Assembly (NCBI RefSeq): GCF_002245895.1
Contig: NZ_NPJZ01000001.1
Coordinates: 1,524,501-1,588,500, forward strand
DNA from: Rhodococcus sp. OK302
Lineage (GTDB): Bacteria; Actinomycetota; Actinomycetes; Mycobacteriales; Mycobacteriaceae
Length of the DNA: 64,000 nucleotides
Reading direction: 5' to 3'
In this document: positions 10,339-19,002 of the stretch, one piece after another
Layout of the letters: each line of letters begins with the position of its first letter
Position numbering within the stretch: position 1 is the stretch's first letter
Position numbers and translations under genes: made by a program
The notes under the pieces: generated by a model
Told to the model about the DNA's origin: nothing
Database searches by the model: none
What the model saw: only the letters and a program-made list of their open reading frames with translations

Positions 10339-10974
10339 GTGCTATCCACATATTCTGCAGATCTCTCTGTTTTAGTCCCTACTCTTGCATCTGACGGCGG
10401 CGTTTCCGCAGGTCGCAGTGCTAATCGTGGCTCTTCCGGACGTCGCCGCACCGGGGCTTCGTTGCCGACGCGGTTGCGTACCGCTGACCTCCTTCGCCTC
10501 ACTGACGAGGGTGCCAACGGTGTTCTCGACGGACGTTTCGACCACCTCATTCCCGAGGCGTTTTCCACCACGGAGCGCTGGGCAACTCGCCTGCATTCCG
10601 ACGACGACGTCGATGTCTGGCTCATCAGTTGGGTGCCGGAACGCAACACCGAATTGCATGACCATGCAGGATCTTTCGGTGCGCTCACGGTGCTCAGTGG
10701 TTCGCTCACCGAATATCGTTGGGCTGGTGAAGAATTGCTGGAGCGTCAACTCGACGCCGGCGATCAGGCGGCCTTTCAACTCGGGTGGGTACACGACGTC
10801 GTACGGACGCCGGAGGCATCCAGTGAGCCAATCGAAATCAGTGCTGATTCACCAACTTTGAGTGTTCATGCCTACTCTCCGCCGTTGACGGCAATGTCCT
10901 TCTACGAAGTGACGGATCACCGCACACTTCGCCGCACCCGTACCGAGCTGACCGACCAGCCCGAAGGAGCCTGA
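10339..10974 (+). CDS. Cysteine dioxygenase
   Basis: Non-haem iron cupin enzyme that oxidises L-cysteine to cysteine sulfinate. The 211-residue protein carries the cupin iron ligands HDH (H107, H109) in TELHDHAGSFGALTVLSG and H177 in SVHAYSPPL, both diagnostic of the family. The N-terminal 50 residues are low in complexity and basic. GTG is seven bases after GGAG. It is two bases upstream of a rhodanese gene, suggesting a shared operon for cysteine sulfur disposal, and is probably controlled by the Cys-rich leader ORF. Confidence 0.92.
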   Translation: MLSTYSADLSVLVPTLASDGGVSAGRSANRGSSGRRRTGASLPTRLRTADLLRLTDEGANGVLDGRFDHLIPEAFSTTERWATRLHSDDDVDVWLISWVPERNTELHDHAGSFGALTVLSGSLTEYRWAGEELLERQLDAGDQAAFQLGWVHDVVRTPEASSEPIEISADSPTLSVHAYSPPLTAMSFYEVTDHRTLRRTRTELTDQPEGA

Positions 10975-10976
10975 AA

Positions 10977-11399
10977 ATGACTATCGACCAAATGCTTGAC
11001 GACGCCCGCACTCAGATCGATCGCATGTACATTTTCCAGCTCACCGAGGCATTCCACCGCGGGGCGATCTTTGTCGATATTCGCCCGCAGGCTCAGCGCG
11101 CCATTGAAGGAACCCTTCCCGGCGCTCTCGCCATCGAGCGCAATGTCCTCGAATGGCGTCTCGATCCCAGCAGCAGCGCGCACCTCGCTCTGGCCACCGA
11201 CCACGACGTCGAGTGGGTCATCGTCTGCTCCGAGGGATACACCTCGAGCCTGGCAGCTGCGTCGTTGCAGCAGCTCGGCCTGCGAAACGCTACCGATCTC
11301 GCGGGCGGATACAAGGCCATCAAGGCCGCCGGACTACTCGGTGCGCTCAGCGGTGTGCGTCATTGCACCCGTGAGTTGGCGGCGGTCGCAGCTCACTAG
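10977..11399 (+). CDS. Rhodanese-like sulfurtransferase
   Basis: Single-domain rhodanese of 140 residues. The active-site loop CSEGYTSS places the persulfide-forming Cys at 84, preceded by the VDIRPQAQR strand that marks rhodanese domains. It follows the cysteine dioxygenase by two bases, so it likely handles sulfane sulfur or sulfite formed downstream of cysteine oxidation. Its last 66 bases overlap the convergent AraC-type regulator gene. Confidence 0.9.
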   Translation: MTIDQMLDDARTQIDRMYIFQLTEAFHRGAIFVDIRPQAQRAIEGTLPGALAIERNVLEWRLDPSSSAHLALATDHDVEWVIVCSEGYTSSLAAASLQQLGLRNATDLAGGYKAIKAAGLLGALSGVRHCTRELAAVAAH

Positions 11400-12329
11400 T
11401 CCCGCTTCGCGGAACGATCTCGGACTCATGCCGTGATGGCGGGTGAATGCCGTCGTCAGCGCAAAGGGACTGGAGTAGCCCACTTCTCGTGCGATGGACG
11501 ACACCGTCCGGCTCGGGTCGGCGAGTAGATTCGCGGCAACGGAGAGTCGCCATTGCGTCAGATACCCAACTGGTCCGATGCCCAATTGTGCGGTGAATCG
11601 GCGCGCGAAAGCGGCACGGGAACAGCCGGTTTCATGGGCCAAGCTTTCGACGGTCCACCGGTGTTCCGGTCGGTTGTGCATGAGCCGCAAGGCATGACCG
11701 ATGACGGGATCTTCGTACGCTGTGATCCACTGTGGTGCATGATCCGGATGCTTGGTGAACCACGTTCGGACGGTTGAAATCAGAACCAAGTCGAGGAGAC
11801 GATCAAGCAAGACTTCCTGTCCGGGTCCGTCGGCGGATATCTGTTGTCCCAGAAGCGTTGTCATCGACTCTGTTTCGGTACTTCGTCGTACGACCGCGAC
11901 AGGAGCAAGACTGTCGAGAATCTGCCGACTGACGTAGCTGTCCAAACGGTATGTGCCCGTGAGCATGACGGTCTGGCCGTTCGTCGAGTTGCCCCAGGTG
12001 CGAATGCCGAGAACCGACATGTCCTCGAGTGGTGAACCGTCGACCGCTGTGCAGTTCTGCATTTCGTCGATGATGACGTGAATCGGGGTGTCGGGATGGT
12101 CGGCGACCGTGTAAGAGTCGGGTCCGCGCAGAAGTGCGACGTCTCCGGTTGCAAGGTTCTCGGTCTGGCCGGTATCGGAGATGACGACGGCACTGCCGTG
12201 GAGGACAGCCAGCACCGTGACTGGCGCGTGGTCTTCGATGCGAAGTGACCAGGGCGGATCAAGAAGCGAACGCAGCAGAAATGCTCCCTCTGCTCGCGAT
12301 CCCGACAGCATCATCGACAGTGCATCCAT
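11334..12329 (-). CDS. AraC family regulator with cupin sensor
   Basis: A 331-residue transcription factor. The N-terminal half is an AraC-binding cupin (residues about 1-190, with SLRIEDHAPVTVLAVLHG). The C-terminal half has two helix-turn-helix motifs: SLAHETGCSRAAFARRF, then SSIAREVGYSSPFALTTAF, followed by MSPRSFR. It diverges from the NmrA-like/DUF1772 pair with about 80 bases between starts, so those genes are its likely targets. The 3' end overlaps the rhodanese gene tail by 66 bases in antisense. The ligand is unknown. Confidence 0.93.
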   Translation of the reverse strand: MDALSMMLSGSRAEGAFLLRSLLDPPWSLRIEDHAPVTVLAVLHGSAVVISDTGQTENLATGDVALLRGPDSYTVADHPDTPIHVIIDEMQNCTAVDGSPLEDMSVLGIRTWGNSTNGQTVMLTGTYRLDSYVSRQILDSLAPVAVVRRSTETESMTTLLGQQISADGPGQEVLLDRLLDLVLISTVRTWFTKHPDHAPQWITAYEDPVIGHALRLMHNRPEHRWTVESLAHETGCSRAAFARRFTAQLGIGPVGYLTQWRLSVAANLLADPSRTVSSIAREVGYSSPFALTTAFTRHHGMSPRSFREAGLVSCDRRQLTGAMTHTAERTE

Positions 12330-12409
12330 AATTTCACGGTAGACGCAGGCGTATGTTTTTGCGACTTTCAGCTATGGATCGTATTGCTTTGGCGCGGTCG
12401 AATGAGTAC

Positions 12410-13243
12410 ATGACTACAACACCTGGCATTCAATCGGCGGTAGTGATCGGTGGTACCGGAAAGACCGGTAAGCGCGTTGCTCAGAGGTTGGCGGCGGCGG
12501 GAGTGGAAACCCGAATCACATCCAGAACATCCGGGACGATTTTCGACTGGAATGACCGCGATACGTGGCGAGCGGCGGTGACCGGCGTCGACGGTGCATA
12601 TGTGACGTACGCACCCGATCTGGCGGTGCCCGAATCGAGTGCCGATGTTCAAGAATTTGCGGACATTGCACAACGTAGTGGTGTTCGCCGGATCGTTCTC
12701 CTGTCGGGCCGCGGTGAACCGGCCGCGCAGAAAGCTGAGCAGACTCTTTCCGTGAGCGGCTTGGCTTGGGCAGTGGTGCAGGCAAGTTGGTTCGCTCAGA
12801 ACTTCAGTGAGGGTTATCTGCTCGAACCGATTCAGACAAGGCATCTGGCACTTCCGGTCGGCGGGGTGGGGGAGCCGTTCATCGATGTCGACGATCTTGC
12901 CGATGTAGCGGTAGCCGCGTTGACGCGTGCGGATCTCGTCGGCCGAGTTCTCGAGGTGACAGGCCCGCGGACACTGACGTTCGCTGAGGCTGTGGATGCG
13001 ATTTCGGTGGCGTCGGGACGCCTGGTGTCTTTCGAAACAATTGAACTGCAACAGTTTTCCGAAGGAATGAAGGAGGAAGGTGTCCCCGATGACGTTGTCG
13101 GCCTCCTGGCGTACCTGTTCTCCGAGGTTCTCGACGGACGCAACGAATATGCGACGGGCGTCGTCGAGGACGTGTTGAGAAGGCCGGCTCGGGATTTCAG
13201 CGTCTTTGCTGCTGAGGCTGCGCGAACGGGGGTCTGGTCGTGA
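12410..13243 (+). CDS. NmrA-like NAD(P)-binding protein
   Basis: A 277-residue atypical short-chain dehydrogenase/NmrA family protein. The Rossmann motif VVIGGTGKTGKRVAQRL is at the N-terminus; further on are LLSGRGE and WAVVQASWFAQNF, conserved in this family. ATG at 12410 (MTTTPGIQSAV) is preferred; the upstream extension to 12353 overlaps the divergent promoter. The family includes quinone oxidoreductases and redox sensors. The gene overlaps or abuts the following DUF1772 gene and is divergent from the AraC regulator. Confidence 0.88.
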   Translation: MTTTPGIQSAVVIGGTGKTGKRVAQRLAAAGVETRITSRTSGTIFDWNDRDTWRAAVTGVDGAYVTYAPDLAVPESSADVQEFADIAQRSGVRRIVLLSGRGEPAAQKAEQTLSVSGLAWAVVQASWFAQNFSEGYLLEPIQTRHLALPVGGVGEPFIDVDDLADVAVAALTRADLVGRVLEVTGPRTLTFAEAVDAISVASGRLVSFETIELQQFSEGMKEEGVPDDVVGLLAYLFSEVLDGRNEYATGVVEDVLRRPARDFSVFAAEAARTGVWS

Positions 13244-13257
13244 AGAAAGAGGAAGTC

Positions 13258-13743
13258 ATGTTGGAAGTCCTGATCGGGTTGACCGCTTTCGGCGCGTTAC
13301 TGGCCGGTGGCGCATTGTTCGCATTTTCGTCTTTCGTGATGCCGGCTCTGCGATCGGTGGATGCGCACTCCGCAATCACGTCGATGCAGGCGATGAATGT
13401 CGAAGCGCCGCGTAGCGCGTTGATGCTGCCTCTGGTGGGATCGGCAGTCATGGCGATCGCTGCAGCAGTCTGGGCATCGATATCGAGACCGGAAGGCTGG
13501 GTTCTTGCCCTCGTCGGATGCGTCGGCGTTCTCGCTGCGTTTGCCGTGACCGTGATCTACCACGTCCCCCGCAACGACGCATTTGCATCGGTCGGGACTG
13601 CCGACGAAGCATCCTGGATTGCTTACGCGGCCGGCTGGACGATGTGGAATCACGTTCGCGTCGGCCTCTACCTGGCGTCGGGAATCGTGCTCGCCGTCTC
13701 AGCAGTACTACCAGCGATACGCACGGTGGACGCGGCCCAGTAG
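13258..13743 (+). CDS. DUF1772 membrane protein (anthrone oxygenase-like)
   Basis: A protein of 161 residues with four hydrophobic segments: [59 protein letters not shown] and a C-terminal [14 protein letters not shown]. The DUF1772 family includes anthrone-oxygenase-like proteins. ATG at 13258 follows AGAGGAAG; GTG at 13240 would overlap the preceding stop. It is probably co-transcribed with the NmrA-like gene; together they suggest oxidation of a small aromatic or quinone compound, which is inference only. Confidence 0.82.
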   Translation: MLEVLIGLTAFGALLAGGALFAFSSFVMPALRSVDAHSAITSMQAMNVEAPRSALMLPLVGSAVMAIAAAVWASISRPEGWVLALVGCVGVLAAFAVTVIYHVPRNDAFASVGTADEASWIAYAAGWTMWNHVRVGLYLASGIVLAVSAVLPAIRTVDAAQ

Positions 13744-13754
13744 TCTTGTACCCC

Positions 13755-15266
13755 GTGAGTGATGTAGAAGCGCAGCCAGTCGACGACACCCCCGAGCAGC
13801 TCCGGATCCGACGCGAAAAGCGTGAGCGAATCCTGGCGCAAGGGCAGGAGGCGTACCCGGTCTCCGTGGATCGCACCCACACCTTGGCGCAGATCCGCGC
13901 CGAGTACCCGGAACTCGAGCCTGACACCGCTACCGGCGTGATTGTCGGCGTCGTCGGCCGCGTCATCTTCATGCGCAATACCGGCAAGCTGTGCTTCGCC
14001 ACCCTGCAGGAGGGCGACGGTACCCAACTGCAGGCCATGATCAGCCTCGCCGGCGTCGGCGAAGACGCATTGGCTGCCTGGAAGTCCGACATCGACCTCG
14101 GCGACTTCGTCTTCATTCACGGCGAGATCATCAGCTCCCGCCGCGGTGAGCTCAGTGTGATGGCCGACGCGTGGCAGATCGCCTCCAAGGCGCTGCGTCC
14201 CCTGCCGGTCGCGCACAAGGAGATGAGCGAAGAGTCTCGCGTGCGTCAGCGCTACGCGGATCTGATCATTCGCCCCGAAGCTCGCGACAACGCACGCAAG
14301 CGCGTCGCGGTGGTTCGCGCACTGCGCAATGCGCTCGAAGATCGGGGTTTCCTCGAGGTCGAGACGCCGATGCTGCAGACGTTGCATGGCGGCGCTGCGG
14401 CGCGTCCGTTCGTCACACATTCCAATGCACTCGATATCGACCTGTACCTGCGTATCGCGCCGGAACTTTTCCTCAAGCGTTGTGTTGTCGGCGGTATCGA
14501 GAAGGTCTTCGAGATCAACCGCAACTTCCGCAACGAGGGCGTCGACTCCACTCACTCGCCCGAGTTCGCGATGCTCGAGACGTACGAGGCTTACGGGACT
14601 TACGACGATTCCGCGAAGATGATCCGCGAACTCGTTCAGGAAGTCGCGCAGGCAGCATTCGGTACCCAGGTCCTCACACTTGCCGACGGTTCCGAATACG
14701 ACGTCAGTGGCGAGTGGCAGGTTCTCGAGATGTACCCGTCGCTGTCGGCGGCCATCGGTACCGAGGTCACCCCGGATACGACGGTCGACGAACTTCTTGC
14801 CTTGGCGGAGAAGGTCGGCCTCGAGGTTCCCAAGGACAAGGGCTACGGCCACGGAAAGCTCGTTGAAGAACTGTGGGAGCACCAGTGCGGCGATCAGCTG
14901 TACATGCCGACGTTCGTGCGCGACTTCCCCGTGGAAACATCACCGTTGACGCGTGATCACCGCAGCAAGAAGGGTGTCACGGAGAAGTGGGACCTCTATA
15001 TTCGCGGTTTCGAGTTGGCCACCGGCTACTCGGAGTTGGTTGACCCGGTCATCCAGCGTGAACGTTTTGTCGATCAGGCGAGACTCGCGTCGGCCGGTGA
15101 CGACGAGGCCATGGTCCTGGACGAGGAATTCCTCGCAGCCATGGAGCAGGGTATGCCGCCCACCACCGGAACCGGCATGGGCATCGATCGCCTGCTGATG
15201 GCCCTCACCGGCCTCGGTATTCGTGAGACGATTCTGTTCCCGATCGTGCGGCCGTCAGCTCGCTAG
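13755..15266 (+). CDS. lysS: Lysyl-tRNA synthetase, class II
   Basis: Charges tRNA-Lys. The 503-residue protein has an N-terminal OB-fold anticodon-binding domain (about 60-165) and a class II catalytic core with motif 1 ([10 protein letters not shown]), motif 2 ([10 protein letters not shown]) and motif 3 ([15 protein letters not shown]). GTG at 13755 ([15 protein letters not shown]) is chosen; the frame is open back to 13518 only as an artefact of the overlapping DUF1772 gene. In mycobacteria lysS is next to lsr2; here about 5 kb of accessory DNA separates them. Confidence 0.97.
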   Translation: MSDVEAQPVDDTPEQLRIRREKRERILAQGQEAYPVSVDRTHTLAQIRAEYPELEPDTATGVIVGVVGRVIFMRNTGKLCFATLQEGDGTQLQAMISLAGVGEDALAAWKSDIDLGDFVFIHGEIISSRRGELSVMADAWQIASKALRPLPVAHKEMSEESRVRQRYADLIIRPEARDNARKRVAVVRALRNALEDRGFLEVETPMLQTLHGGAAARPFVTHSNALDIDLYLRIAPELFLKRCVVGGIEKVFEINRNFRNEGVDSTHSPEFAMLETYEAYGTYDDSAKMIRELVQEVAQAAFGTQVLTLADGSEYDVSGEWQVLEMYPSLSAAIGTEVTPDTTVDELLALAEKVGLEVPKDKGYGHGKLVEELWEHQCGDQLYMPTFVRDFPVETSPLTRDHRSKKGVTEKWDLYIRGFELATGYSELVDPVIQRERFVDQARLASAGDDEAMVLDEEFLAAMEQGMPPTTGTGMGIDRLLMALTGLGIRETILFPIVRPSAR

Positions 15267-15280
15267 ATCTGTACTCGATG

Positions 15281-15316
15281 AGGGTTCGGCTGCACATGTT
15301 GCGGCCGAACCCTTTT
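15281..15316. terminator. lysS terminator
   Basis: Inverted repeat GGGTTCGGC (15282-15290) and GCCGAACCC (15304-15312) followed by TTTT, 15 bases after the lysS stop. It also abuts the stop of the convergent small gene, so it may act on both strands. Confidence 0.8.
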
Positions 15317-15693
15317 CAGATTGGTCGCTCCCACGGAATTCGGTACGGGTCGTAGTACTCGTCAACGACGGGCTTCGGTGGCGCCGGATACCAGATGACG
15401 CGTGGTGACTGCTTCAACTCGATAACTTCGATCGGCAGAACCTTCACCCGCGATTCGATTTGGTCCCAACGACATTCGCCATTGGCCACTCGCTCGGCGT
15501 ACTGCCGAAGCTCCGGTGATGCCCCTTCTTTCGCTGCCAGCGCATCCATCAGTTCGTCAGTCACATCGGTTCTGGGATCCCAGTCTCCGTTGGAAACCCG
15601 ATCCAATCTTATTGCGGCCGTATCTACTTGCGCTGCGGCATTCATGATTTTGTTGTAGATGCTGCGCAATTCGGGCGGGACATCGCTACTCAT
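15316..15693 (-). CDS. Hypothetical protein, 125 aa
   Basis: Soluble, mainly helical 125-residue protein beginning MSSDVPPELRSIYNKIM and ending in a Pro- and Tyr-rich tail (VIWYPAPPKP, DEYYDPYRIPWERP). No membrane segment or catalytic motif was seen. ATG overlaps the stop of the frameshifted upstream gene by four bases, so the two were expressed together. The pairing of a long secretion-substrate-like protein with a small soluble partner suggests a chaperone or antagonist of that protein, but this is a guess. Confidence 0.7.
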   Translation of the reverse strand: MSSDVPPELRSIYNKIMNAAAQVDTAAIRLDRVSNGDWDPRTDVTDELMDALAAKEGASPELRQYAERVANGECRWDQIESRVKVLPIEVIELKQSPRVIWYPAPPKPVVDEYYDPYRIPWERPI

Positions 15694-16909
15694 ACGGCAT
15701 CAGCCCAGGGATCTTTTCCGGAACCTGGCGAGTAGCCGGATTTCGGAACATTCATCGGGCCTTCGGCATCGGCAGTGCGAGTCACCGCGAGCGTCAGTTC
15801 CGTCCTCTTCTTTGCAGTGTCCATCTTTGCGACAACGGGGGCCAGTACCTTTTCGGACAGTTCGCTGAGTGCGCCGGACGGCGAGGTGACGAGGTCAAGA
15901 TATTCACGCAAAGCGTCTACTAGGGTGCGGATGTCCTCAACGATCTCACGGATTTTTCCGGCGGTTGCAAGGATTCCGATACTGAGATCGGCACTTGTGG
16001 CAACCGGGGCGATCATGGGAATTTTACTGAGAAACATTTTGACTGCGGCGGTAACGCCATCGATTGTCACCAATTCTTCGAGCTTGTTCTTCAAAAATCT
16101 CAGCGCCGTTTCGATCCCTCGTTTGATCATGTCCGAAATGACGTAAAGAACTTCCTTGGATACATTGCCGACGGGGCCCTCCCAGACCATCGCGGCCGTC
16201 AGTTTGCGTGAGTAATCTTGAAATTCGACGCTGGCCATGCCATCCCAGGATTCGTCGACGCGTTTCGTGCCTTGCTCGAGGTTCTTGCCGCACTTCTCGA
16301 TCCCGTCGCCGGAAGTCTTGTAGCGTCGCCAATTCGCTTGAGTTCGTTCCAGTTTCCGCTGAGCGGTTTGATCAGGTGCTCGAGCGGGCTCCAATTTGTC
16401 AGAACTTTGATCCCGTTGTCGACGTCCCCTACCCATCCAGCTGCGTCGGCAATGACTCTGCGGATATCGTCGGTCGCGGACTGGGGCGAGGGAAAGTCGA
16501 CGGGGTTTGCCGGTTTGTACTCGGCCGGACTTTCGTAGGGCAACGCAGCCCCGGGGATAGGATTTTCGGAATTGTAAGGAGATGTGTCCACAATCGACAT
16601 TGCACTATGAGCGTTCAGTGCGTCGTAGTTACGGTTCTCTTGATCGTGGTACATCCACGCTGCTCGATTGAGATTAAATCCGGTCGTGCCACAGTCCGAG
16701 GCTAGGTTGGCGTAGCGGCGGTACGTGACATCGGTATACGCCTGGAGTGGAGTTGCGAGCAGTCGCATCAACTCTCCGTCAAAATCTCCGAACGGAGGGG
16801 TGTGGTGCAGCACTAAACGACAGCCGACACCAGCGTCCTCGCCGATGTGGGTAGCAAGATTTGACAGTCCGGCAATCTCAGTCGAGTTAACGGTCAATGT
16901 TTTGCCCAT
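15690..16909 (-). pseudogene. Frameshifted type VII secretion substrate-like gene
   Basis: Two overlapping frames together make one protein of about 405 residues. The N-terminal frame starts at 16909 (MGKTLTVNSTEI) and is family-like to NWNELKRIGDA; the other frame resumes at YKTSGDGIEKCGKNLEQG and runs to the stop at 15690. A single missing base within GC-TAC near 16322 explains the break. The N-terminal about 100 residues are helical with a mid-protein polar kink and resemble EspC/WXG100-type ESX substrates; the middle is long amphipathic helix. It may be dead, or a sequencing error, but nearby genes carry similar lesions. The exact family was not recognised. Confidence 0.65.
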
Positions 16910-17113
16910 AGTTGGTGCCCGCCTTCCCTAGTCTTCCGATTTACGGATCGTTGAGATGATGCTGCTAATTGTGTTCTGGTCGAGTGAGTCTGAAAGTCCT
17001 TGGTCTGCTTGAATTAGGAAAATCATGACTTCGGCGGTGGCATAGCCAGGCGTGGCAATGATGTCGAATGTTGCGGAGGGCGGATCACACCCGTCCTCTG
17101 GGGGATATTGGTG

Positions 17114-17116
17114 GCG
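17114..17116. repeat. IS target-site duplication GCG (left copy)
   Basis: GCG at 17114-17116 is repeated at 18409-18411 directly outside the other IS end. Joining the flanks gives TTGGTGGCGGTTGCGG, identical to the uninterrupted paralogue at about 19287-19302. Confidence 0.9.
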
Positions 17117-17141
17117 TGAGGTTCACCCCGGATGGTGGACA
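17117..17141 (+). repeat. IS left terminal inverted repeat
   Basis: TGAGGTTCACCCCG then GATG then GTGGACA; 22 of 25 positions match the right end read in reverse complement. Confidence 0.9.
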
Positions 17142-17183
17142 CCGAGATAGCGGGACTAAAGGTTCCGCTGGGAGGATGTCCTC

Positions 17184-17489
17184 ATGTCCCGCAAGCGCAG
17201 GTCGTTCACGACCGAGTACAAGGTCGAAGCCGCCCGCCGGGTGATCGATACCGGCCGCACCATCGCCGAGGTCGCCCGCGACCTCGGGTTAAGCGAGAAT
17301 CTGCTCGGGCGGTGGGTCGCCGACGAACGACGACGCATCGATGCTGCTGCAACGTCCGGAGATCAACCGTTGACCGCCGCGGAACGTACCGAACTGGCAC
17401 GACTGCGCAAGCAGGTCTCCGAGCAGGAGAAAGACATAGCGTTCCTGAAAAAAGCGTCCGCGTACTTCGCGGCGCATCAACAAAAGTAG
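17184..17489 (+). CDS. IS3 family transposase OrfA
   Basis: A 101-residue DNA-binding subunit. An N-terminal helix-turn-helix (TIAEVARDLGLSENLLGRWV) is followed by a leucine-zipper-like helix (LTAAERTELARLRKQV) and the typical FLKKASAYFA end. The AAA-AAA codons at 17448-17453 are the likely -1 frameshift site that fuses it to OrfB. ATG follows GGAGGATGTCCTC, a good ribosome site. Confidence 0.95.
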   Translation: MSRKRRSFTTEYKVEAARRVIDTGRTIAEVARDLGLSENLLGRWVADERRRIDAAATSGDQPLTAAERTELARLRKQVSEQEKDIAFLKKASAYFAAHQQK

Positions 17490-18379
17490 AGCTCTACACG
17501 TTGATCGCTGCGGAGTGCGCGAACTTCGCGATCCACCGGATGGCGCGACTCCTCAATGTCTCGACCTCCGGTTTCTACAAACACCAAGAACGCAGTGTCC
17601 GAACACGATTGGGTGAACGGCAACAGCGGCGCGCGGACCTGGAAGTGAAGATCCTCGACATCCACAGAGAATCGAAAGGTGTGTACGGGTCCCCGCGGAT
17701 CACCGCCGAACTTCACGACGGCGGGGAGATTATTACCGAGAAGACCGTCGCGAAGATCATGCGGTCACTCGGCATCGTCGGAATCAGCCCGCGCACGTTC
17801 AAAATCCGTACCACCGTCGCCGACCCGTTTGCTTCCTTTCCGGACGACCTGGTGCAACGACGGTTCGATCAGGGCCGCGTCGACGCCGTGTGGACTTCCG
17901 ACATCACGTACCTGACCTGCGGTGAAGGTGACATGTACCTGTGCGCAATCAAGGACGAGCACTCGAAGAAGGTTCTGGGATGGTCGGTGGCCGATCACAT
18001 GCGGACCGAACTGGTCATCGAAGCCTTGGACATGGCGGTAGCAGCTCGCGGCGGGGATGTCGCCGGCACAATCATGCACTCGGACAGAGGAAGTCAATAT
18101 ACGGCCGACATCATGAAGCAGGCGTGCGAACGGTACGGGCTGCGCCGTTCGATGGGAGCTACCGGAATATGCTGGGACAACGCCGGCGCGGAGAGTCTGT
18201 GGTCCACGTTCAAGCACGAGTACTACTACCGACACGCTTTCGCCTATGCATCGGAATTAGTTGCTGCAGTTGACAACTGGATGCACATCTACAACACTCG
18301 CCGTAGGCACTCCACGATCGGGATGCTCAGCCCCACGAACTACGAAAAGTCACTGACCGCGACCTTGATGGTCGCGTGA
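17453..18379 (+). CDS. IS3 family transposase OrfB (frameshift product)
   Basis: DDE integrase-fold catalytic part of the transposase, about 308 residues, read in the -1 frame after the six-A run; there is no good independent start. Catalytic residues are visible in WTSDITYL (first D), HSDRGSQYT (second D) and DNAGAESLWSTFKHE (E). Upstream is the HTH_21 segment (IHRESKGVYGSPRI). The frame is intact to the stop 29 bases before the right end. The OrfAB fusion would be about 398 residues. Confidence 0.93.
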   Translation, partial: SVRVLRGASTKVELYTLIAAECANFAIHRMARLLNVSTSGFYKHQERSVRTRLGERQQRRADLEVKILDIHRESKGVYGSPRITAELHDGGEIITEKTVAKIMRSLGIVGISPRTFKIRTTVADPFASFPDDLVQRRFDQGRVDAVWTSDITYLTCGEGDMYLCAIKDEHSKKVLGWSVADHMRTELVIEALDMAVAARGGDVAGTIMHSDRGSQYTADIMKQACERYGLRRSMGATGICWDNAGAESLWSTFKHEYYYRHAFAYASELVAAVDNWMHIYNTRRRHSTIGMLSPTNYEKSLTATLMVA

Positions 18380-18383
18380 CCAC

Positions 18384-18408
18384 TGTCCACTTTTCGGGGT
18401 GAACCTCA
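18384..18408 (-). repeat. IS right terminal inverted repeat
   Basis: Reverse complement reads TGAGGTTCACCCCG, AAAA, GTGGACA, matching the left end. It is followed by GCG at 18409-18411, the second copy of the target duplication. Confidence 0.9.
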
Positions 18409-19002
18409 GCGGTTGCGGTGTATCGGACAGCGGGGCGTCCGGAGATGGTGAAGTGCGTTGCGTCGCTGTAGGTGATGATCGCGGGAGCGCCGTTTTTGTC
18501 GGCGAAGATTGTGTCGGCCTTGTGGACCCATTCTTGTGCGGCGGTGTCGATGTCGACGCCGTTTCGCCCAGTTGCCCCGGTCATCGCGAGAGTGCTGCCG
18601 TCTGATTCGGCGCAAAAGTTGTACTTGTATTGACCAATCGCGCCGAAGAGAATTGTGTCTTTGTACGTGGTCCAACCGGATGCGGCGGTTGCCATGTTTC
18701 GCCAATCGGGTGGGATGTCGTAGGTGAGGCCGAATTTGGTGGCAATGGGTTGAGGTTGGCCGGGTTCGACCGCAATCTTGGTTGGTGGGCGATCCATCGA
18801 CGGAAAGCCGGGTGGTAGTGGAAGTGGAGGTGTTGTCGGCGTCGCGCTCAGGTATGTGCTTGGCGCTAAGGCGGATTCGAGTGTTTCCGGGCTGGGAACG
18901 TCGTCGATACGTGAGTTTCCGATGTGGCCCATGATGAAGACGAACGCGTAGAGTCCGACGATGGCGCCTCCGATGTTGAGTATCGCCCGGTAGAGATCTC
19001 TT

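Larger units (their letters stand above)
17117..18408 (+). mobile_element. IS3-family insertion sequence, 1292 bp
   Basis: The ends are imperfect inverted repeats of about 25 bases: TGAGGTTCACCCCG, four variable bases, GTGGACA at both ends (17117-17141 and 18384-18408). A three-base GCG target duplication flanks it. It carries orfA and orfB in the -1 relation typical of IS3 elements, with a run of six A at 17448-17453 as the slip site. Both frames are intact, so the element may be active. It interrupts the 3' part of a membrane-anchored protein gene. Only one copy is in this window. Confidence 0.95.

Noticed and set aside
17448..17454. Treating OrfA and OrfB as a frameshift mutation in the IS
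   Set aside because: The -1 relation at a six-A run is the normal programmed frameshift of IS3 elements.
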